Below, one piece after another: positions 59,666 to 64,000 of a stretch of DNA of 64,000 bases. The notes under the pieces were generated by a model. The model saw nothing but the letters and a program-made list of their open reading frames with translations, did not search any database and had not been told where the DNA came from. The position numbers were made by a program, and so were the translations under genes. The stretch's first letter is position 1; every line of letters starts with the position of its first letter. Source of the DNA: Rhodoblastus acidophilus (GTDB lineage Bacteria; Pseudomonadota; Alphaproteobacteria; Rhizobiales; Beijerinckiaceae); contig NZ_JAOQNX010000002.1 in the NCBI RefSeq assembly GCF_025961575.1, positions 1-64,000 on the forward strand. Direction: 5' to 3'.

Positions 59666-60112
59666 TTAGCCCTGCGGCTGCTCGGGCTTGTTGCGGCTCG
59701 CCATGAACTTTTCGAAGTCCTCGCGGTCCTTGGCCTTGCGCAAGGCCTCGAGATAGTCCTCGAAGGCTTTTTCCGCCTCAAAGATCTTGCGGCGCTCCTC
59801 GGCGAGGCGCTCCAGTTCGGCCTTGCGCCACTCGTCGAAGGCCGCGTTGCCTGACGACCCCGGCCAATCCTTGAAATTGCGCGCCATGCCGCGCAAGCCC
59901 GAGCGCTGTTCGAATTCGCCCCATTTCTCCTGGGCGAAATCGCCGAAATCGCCCTTGTAGCGGGATTTGGCCTGCCAAATCTTCCAGACCAGAATGGCGA
60001 GGCCAAGCGGCGCCCACCAGATGAATCCGATGACCATCGCGACGACTTCCATCGGCTTCCAGTTCATTCGCCCGCAGCGGCCCTCGCCTTGGGCATGGGT
60101 GTGACAGCTCAT
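59666..60112 (-). CDS. DUF2852 membrane protein
   Basis: 148 residues from ATG 60112 (GGAG 7 bases upstream). One N-terminal membrane segment (VVAMVIGFIWWAPLGLAILVW), then a charged, largely helical cytoplasmic part with DEWRKAELERLAEERRKIF and a Lys/Glu-rich end. This pattern (membrane helix followed by FDEWR and coiled-coil-like helix) fits DUF2852, found mainly in alphaproteobacteria; function unknown. A short His/Cys-rich start (MSCHTHAQGEGRCG) is unusual and may bind metal. Confidence 0.82.
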   Translation of the reverse strand: MSCHTHAQGEGRCGRMNWKPMEVVAMVIGFIWWAPLGLAILVWKIWQAKSRYKGDFGDFAQEKWGEFEQRSGLRGMARNFKDWPGSSGNAAFDEWRKAELERLAEERRKIFEAEKAFEDYLEALRKAKDREDFEKFMASRNKPEQPQG

Positions 60113-60215
60113 GATGTTTCTCCGCCACCGCCACAGGACCAAGCCCGGCGATGCGAATGTTATATGAATTTACATCTAGGCGGTTTCCAGAGGGCGCCGT
60201 GCGAAATATTATTTT

Positions 60216-60839
60216 TCAGCCTGCGGGGATTACGGAAGCGATGCCGAGCGCCTTGCGCATCGCGCCCTCGACCAGCGCGGCGACGCCGGAGTCCAGGATT
60301 TTGTTGGCCTGCTCGGGCCCTTCGAAATGGCCTGACAACATCAGGTCGGCGACGCCGTGGCTCATCGCCCAGATCTGCATGGCCAAGGTTTCGGCGTCGC
60401 GCTCGGGCGCGTGGAAGAAGCGCAGCACGTCGACGCACGCGCGCACCTGCTCGTCGAAGGCGGCGCGCGCCGCGCCGTCGGCGGGGCGGCGCGACGGACC
60501 GGCGTCGCCGAACATGGCGCGGTAAAGACCGGGTTCGTCGCGGGCGAAGGCGAGATAGGCCTCGCCGCGCCGGCGCAGCGCCGCGACGGGATCGGGCTTG
60601 CCGCCGTCCCAGGCGCGGCCGAGCAATTGGTTGAAATGTGAAAAACCGTCCTGCGCCAAAGCGGCGACCAGCGCGTCGCGATCGGCGAAATGGCGGTAGG
60701 GCGCGGCGCCGGTCACGCCGACGCGCTTGGCGGCCTCGGCCAGGGTGAAGCCGGCGAGGCCGCGCTCCGAGATCAGCGCGCGCGCCGCGGCGATCAGGGC
60801 TTCGCGCAGGCGTCCGTGATGGTAGGAGCGCCGCCCCAT
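60216..60839 (-). CDS. TetR/AcrR-family transcriptional regulator
   Basis: 207 residues from ATG 60839 (MGRRSYHHG); a start at 60875 adds 12 doubtful residues. The N-terminal helix-turn-helix has ALIAAARALISERGLAGFTLAEAAKRVGVTGAAPYRHF (only key parts: LAEAAKRVGVTGAAPYRHFADRD). The C-terminal ligand domain matches the TetR_C_33/WHG type (FARDEPGLYRAMFGD, AMSHGVADLMLSG). The ligand is unknown. No target gene is adjacent on the same strand, so it may regulate itself or the small ORF at 61139. Confidence 0.9.
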   Translation of the reverse strand: MGRRSYHHGRLREALIAAARALISERGLAGFTLAEAAKRVGVTGAAPYRHFADRDALVAALAQDGFSHFNQLLGRAWDGGKPDPVAALRRRGEAYLAFARDEPGLYRAMFGDAGPSRRPADGAARAAFDEQVRACVDVLRFFHAPERDAETLAMQIWAMSHGVADLMLSGHFEGPEQANKILDSGVAALVEGAMRKALGIASVIPAG

Positions 60840-61138
60840 CCCTCGCCATCCGCAGTCCCCGGCGTCGCCGCCCATGCCAACCGCCTCAATCCCGACGCAT
60901 TGCAGCCCAAATTTCTAGCCATTGATCGCGCATTTCAGCAGTCTCGGCAAATGCAAGGGACTTGTGCTCAAACTCTGATCATTTTTCCGCGAGCTGCCCG
61001 TAATTCAGGCGTAGGCGCCCAGGGAATGAAATTCCACGAAGACGTCATAAAAAGTACATTTGGGGTGGAGGAAACGAAAAATTAACCGTCGGGTTGTTAA
61101 CCTCTCGTTACGAGTGGGTACATCGTGGGGTTCGGAAC
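60840..61138. other. Intergenic region, 299 bp, between tetR and a small ORF
   Basis: No gene seen. The last 70 bp are AT-rich (AAAAATTAACC, GTTGTTAACCTC) and could hold the promoter of the small ORF at 61139 or of the divergent tetR. GGTTAAC-like half sites at about 61083 and 61095 (TTAACCGTCGGGTTGTTAAC) form an inverted repeat that could be an operator, inference only. Confidence 0.4.
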
Positions 61139-61222
61139 ATGGTCACCGCTCTCAAGATTGAAATCGTCTCCATCGCCGCCGCCTTCGCCTTCATGACTGG
61201 CGTTCTCGCCGCAGTGTGGTGA
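61139..61222 (+). CDS. Small hydrophobic peptide, 27 residues
   Basis: ATG at 61139, stop TGA at 61220. Sequence begins MVTALKIEIVSIAAAFAF and ends AAVW. It would be one membrane-spanning helix. A GTGGGGTTCGGAAC leader (weak ribosome-binding site) precedes it, and a strong terminator follows 33 bp after the stop, so a short transcript of its own is likely. It is preceded by AT-rich putative promoter sequence. Function unknown; it might instead be a small RNA with a chance frame. Confidence 0.45.
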   Translation: MVTALKIEIVSIAAAFAFMTGVLAAVW

Positions 61223-61254
61223 GCGCTGCGCGCTTCGTTTCCCGAAAAAATCAT

Positions 61255-61288
61255 ACGGCGCGCTCCGGGGAGCGCGCCGTTTGCTTTT
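61255..61288 (+). terminator. Rho-independent terminator after the small ORF
   Basis: Perfect 10-bp stem ACGGCGCGCT (61255-61264) / AGCGCGCCGT (61271-61280) followed by TTGCTTTT. Confidence 0.85.
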
Positions 61289-61387
61289 GGCGAAAACGCG
61301 ATGGGGGACACGAACGACTTGCGGCCATCGGCGCCGGCCAAATGCCCGACGCCGCGCGCGCAAGTCGATCATGTCCCCGGAGAGCGC

Positions 61388-62347
61388 CTATTTGAAGCGG
61401 GCGGTCGAGGTCTGGCCGAACAGACGGTCCTGGGCGAGCGCCAGCATCTCCATCTTGCGCAGGTTGATCGGCGCGAGGCCCATCACCGAGTCCACCCAGA
61501 CATCGGTGACATCGCGCAATTCCTGCAGGGACAGCGGCATGACCCTGCGGCGCACCTCGCCCATGGCGACCAGCAGTTTCTGCCGCTTCGACTGCTCGGC
61601 GACATAGGCCTGGGCGCGGGCCGCGCCCTCCCCCTTGTCGACGAGAATGTCGATCAGCCCCATGTCGAAGAAATCCTCGGACTTGTACATGCGCCCGCTC
61701 AGCATCAGCTTTTCGGCGCGCGCCCCGTCGAGGCGCCGGGCCAGAAGGCTGTAGGCCCCCATGCCTGGAAAGGTGTGGAACAGGGCCTCGGGAAAGCCGA
61801 GATTGATCCCGCGTTCGGCGATGATCACATGGCTGCTCAGCGCCGCCTCGAGCCCGCCGCCCAGCGCGTCGCCCTCGAGCAGCGCGATCGTCACCACGGA
61901 GGCGTCAAACCCCTGGTAATTGTTGAAGATCGCGTCGCAGCAGGCATAGGCGTAAGCGCGCAAGGACTCCTCGTCGCCGGCCCGCACCCGGTCGAGGAAA
62001 TAGCCGAGATCGCCGCCCATATTATAGACGCCCGGGCGCAGCGAGGCGCCGATGAAGAATTTGACGGGCGTCCCGCCCCGGGCCTGATGCTCCGCGCGCA
62101 GATCGTCGGACAGCGCGTTGATCTCGCGCAGCATCGGCAGCGTCCAGCTCACGGAATTTTCGTGGCGCATGTTGCACCAGAGCGCGCCGTGGCGCGCGTC
62201 GAAGCGCAGCTCGAGCGTGTCGCGCGACCGGTCAAGCCACGCAGGCGCCGCGTCGCCCGGCAGCGTCTCGCGCAGCATGTCCGACGCCGCGGCGCCATCG
62301 AGGCGCCGCGCCGTTGGCAGCGATGAGAAGTCGATCAACGTCGTCAT
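61388..62347 (-). CDS. rpfF: RpfF-like crotonase (DSF-family signal synthase)
   Basis: 319 residues from ATG 62347; the frame continues to 62446 but with low-quality sequence. Crotonase fold. The C-terminal two thirds read like RpfF: EGDALGGGLEAALSSH, IIAERGINLGFPEALF, HTFPGMGAYSLLARRLDGA, MYKSEDFFDMGLIDILVDKGEG, and VWVDSVMGLAPINLRKME. The two catalytic Glu of RpfF (Xanthomonas 141 and 161) correspond to the Glu in GGGLEAA and GFPEALF, also 20 residues apart. RpfF makes cis-2-unsaturated fatty acids used as diffusible signals. Alternatives are an ordinary enoyl-CoA hydratase, but the FPGMGAYS motif argues for RpfF. No sensor gene (rpfC, rpfG, rpfR) is nearby. Confidence 0.82.
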   Translation of the reverse strand: MTTLIDFSSLPTARRLDGAAASDMLRETLPGDAAPAWLDRSRDTLELRFDARHGALWCNMRHENSVSWTLPMLREINALSDDLRAEHQARGGTPVKFFIGASLRPGVYNMGGDLGYFLDRVRAGDEESLRAYAYACCDAIFNNYQGFDASVVTIALLEGDALGGGLEAALSSHVIIAERGINLGFPEALFHTFPGMGAYSLLARRLDGARAEKLMLSGRMYKSEDFFDMGLIDILVDKGEGAARAQAYVAEQSKRQKLLVAMGEVRRRVMPLSLQELRDVTDVWVDSVMGLAPINLRKMEMLALAQDRLFGQTSTARFK

Positions 62348-62636
62348 GGCCGAACGCTCTCCGATCCGCTTTTTGTGCCGCCGCCGCGCCCCTTGAAATA
62401 GGATGGGCTGCGGCTCCTCCGCTGCGTCTTGTCGCAGCGGCGACATGCAACCTTAACAAACAACTTTTGCGCGAAATGTTACGTTCGCGCTTGAAACGCT
62501 CGATTTCGCAAGGAAACGCGAGAGCGCATTCTTTACGGAAATTCAGCTGGATATATTTCTCATCGCCATTGAAGGCGCCCCCCGCGAGCACGCGAGGGTT
62601 GCAAGCTGTCCCTGCGCAGCTGGCGGCCGCGCAAGC
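62348..62636. other. Intergenic region, 289 bp, between recQ and rpfF
   Basis: No gene seen. The middle (62450-62570) is AT-rich compared with its surroundings and could hold the promoter of rpfF, which reads leftwards. No strong hairpin with a T-run was found for recQ's end. Confidence 0.4.
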
Positions 62637-64000
62637 TCAATCGTCGCGGAGACCATCAAGAAAGGCCGCGCCGTGCCGCGCCAGCAATCCCGTTTCGTCG
62701 CCGGCGCGCGCCAGCAGCGCCGCCAGCGACTCAGGGGGATCAAGCGCGAGCGCCAGCAGGGCCGGCTCGCCGATCAGGCGGGCGGGCGCGACGCCCAGCT
62801 TTCGCGCCAGCGCCCGGCGGGATTCGCGCAGACGGCGCAGCCGGCGCGATTCGGCGACGGTCAGGGGCGGATCAGAGGGGATTGGCGGCGGGACGGGGTC
62901 CCAGGTCTGGCGCGGCGCGTCGTCGAGATCGGGGGCGGCGGTCCGGGGGCCGAGCGCCTGCGCGGCGAATCGCTGCAGGCCAAGACGAAAGGCATGGGGC
63001 GCGCGCGCAACAGCTTGCGCCGCGGCGCGCAGACGGGCCGCGCGGCTGCGGCAATTGTCGCACAGGCCGCAAGGCGGGCAAGGCTCGCCCAGCGGCGCCA
63101 ACAGCGCCTGTTCGCGGCAACCCGTCGTGGTGAAATAGCGGATCAGCGCCGCCGCCCTTTCGGCCGAGGCGGGATCGATGCGGGCGATCTCGGGGCGGGC
63201 GTCGGCCAAAGCGCGCAGACGGGCGGGATCGTACAAAGCGATGGCTTCGGCCGGCCGGCCGTCGCGACCGGCGCGGCCGGTCTCCTGGTAGAGGGTTTCG
63301 ATATGGTCGGGCAGGCCCGCATGGATGATGGCGCGCACGTCCGGCTTGTCGACGCCGAGACCAAAGGCGATGGTCGCGACCATCACCATGTCGGAGCTGC
63401 GCAAAAAGGCGTCCTGGCGCTCCGCGCGCGCCGGACCGGGCAGTCCCGCGTGATAGGCGATGGCGTCCAGGCCGGCGTCGGCAAGCGCCGCGGCAATATG
63501 CTCGGTCTGGCGCCGCGAGGCGCAATAGACGATGACGCTTTGTCCCCGGCGCGCCGCGACGAGGCGCAGGATTCGCCGCGCGGGATCGCCGGAGCAGGCT
63601 TCGACGGACAGGCTGAGGTTTTTCCGGCGGAACGATCCGAGTATCAGGCGCGGCGGGCGCGAAAACAGTTTTGCGATGATCTCGTCGCGGGTGCGCGGCG
63701 CGGCGGTCGCCGTGGCGGCGATCATCTGGGGATGGCCGAGGGCTGCGGCGGCCTCGGCGATGCGGCCATATTCGGGACGGAAGTCATGGCCCCATTGCGA
63801 GACGCAATGGGCCTCGTCCACCGCCAGCAGGCGGACGCCGGAGATTTTTTCGCGCGCCTCCGGCTCCGCCAGACGCTCCGGCGACACATAGAGCAGCCGC
63901 AACTCGCCCCTGGCCAGCGCCCGGCGGCAGGCCTGGGCTTCGGCGGCGGGTTGGTCCATGTGCAAAGCGCCCGCGGGCAAGCCCCGTGCGGAAAGCTTCG
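62637..64000 (-). CDS. recQ: RecQ-family ATP-dependent DNA helicase, C-terminal part (gene runs off the right edge)
   Basis: About 454 codons to the edge; the Walker A part of helicase domain 1 lies outside the window. Present: LLYVSPERL (motif Ib), VDEAHCVSQWGHDFRP (DEAH-type Walker B as DEAHC, and the RecQ aromatic loop), TATAAPRTRDEI (motif III), domain 2 with YQETGRAGRDGRPAEAI (motif VI), and the zinc-binding CPPCGLCDNC segment. A degenerate C-terminal part (LRESRRALARKLGVAPARLI) stands where HRDC domains lie. It unwinds 3'-to-5' in repair and recombination. The last 60 residues lack a normal HRDC end, so it may be a shorter RecQ-like form. Confidence 0.9.
   Translation of the reverse strand, partial: KLSARGLPAGALHMDQPAAEAQACRRALARGELRLLYVSPERLAEPEAREKISGVRLLAVDEAHCVSQWGHDFRPEYGRIAEAAAALGHPQMIAATATAAPRTRDEIIAKLFSRPPRLILGSFRRKNLSLSVEACSGDPARRILRLVAARRGQSVIVYCASRRQTEHIAAALADAGLDAIAYHAGLPGPARAERQDAFLRSSDMVMVATIAFGLGVDKPDVRAIIHAGLPDHIETLYQETGRAGRDGRPAEAIALYDPARLRALADARPEIARIDPASAERAAALIRYFTTTGCREQALLAPLGEPCPPCGLCDNCRSRAARLRAAAQAVARAPHAFRLGLQRFAAQALGPRTAAPDLDDAPRQTWDPVPPPIPSDPPLTVAESRRLRRLRESRRALARKLGVAPARLIGEPALLALALDPPESLAALLARAGDETGLLARHGAAFLDGLRDD

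Overview
The window is a high-GC chromosomal segment, most likely from an alphaproteobacterium of the order Hyphomicrobiales (Rhizobiales). The grounds are an ExoR-type Sel1 protein, an ArsR-methyltransferase (SahR-type) regulator beside metF/metH, DUF1289 and DUF2852 proteins, an extensin-like lipoprotein, the aerobic CobF/CobZ route to cobalamin, and alphaproteobacterial palindromic repeats. A methylotroph or phototroph relative of the Beijerinckiaceae/Methylocystaceae is possible, but nothing here proves the family. No rRNA, tRNA, CRISPR array, prophage or insertion sequence was seen.

Layout. Positions 1-2394 hold the 5' part of a minus-strand gene for a protein built of octapeptides (consensus LTTxQIAA), arranged in nearly identical 408-bp blocks. 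Positions 2748-20296 are a cobalamin locus: a tyrosine-phosphatase-like gene, cobQ, cobF, a CobB/CbiA paralogue and a Cys-rich small protein on one side; a divergent btuCDF-type uptake transporter; then a two-gene CobZ module, cobH, cobI, cobJ, (cobK on the opposite strand), cobL, cobE, cobM, a second cobB and a DUF1289 fusion protein. Most neighbours overlap by a few bases (ATGA, GTGA, TTGA), so they are translationally coupled. acnB follows, then a cobalamin riboswitch controlling bluB, which makes the lower ligand of B12. Facing bluB is the sahR-metF-metH methionine unit, whose MetH needs the B12 made nearby, with a palindromic SahR-type operator in front of sahR.

Positions 30256-43058 hold valS, a response regulator and histidine kinase, a GGDEF/EAL protein, exoR, a soluble chemoreceptor with duplicated PAS domains, a MipA/OmpV outer-membrane protein, yidD and a proline-rich anchored protein. 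Positions 43220-56652 hold thrS, a TM2 protein, uvrB, a coupled pair (glycosyltransferase-like protein plus an apparently degenerate GH13 protein), an acyl-CoA synthetase and the hflK-hflC-degQ operon. The right end (56762-64000) has small secreted or envelope proteins, a TPR protein, an extensin-like lipoprotein, DUF2852, a TetR regulator, a 27-codon ORF with its own terminator, a DSF synthase-like (RpfF) crotonase and the 3' part of a recQ-like helicase gene.

Most worth following up: the octapeptide-repeat gene, the structured leader in front of cobH, the split CobZ and doubled CobB/CbiA, the DUF1289 fusion closing the cob operon, the RpfF-like DSF synthase, the degenerate GH13/partner pair, and a family of palindromic repeats found in four intergenic regions.
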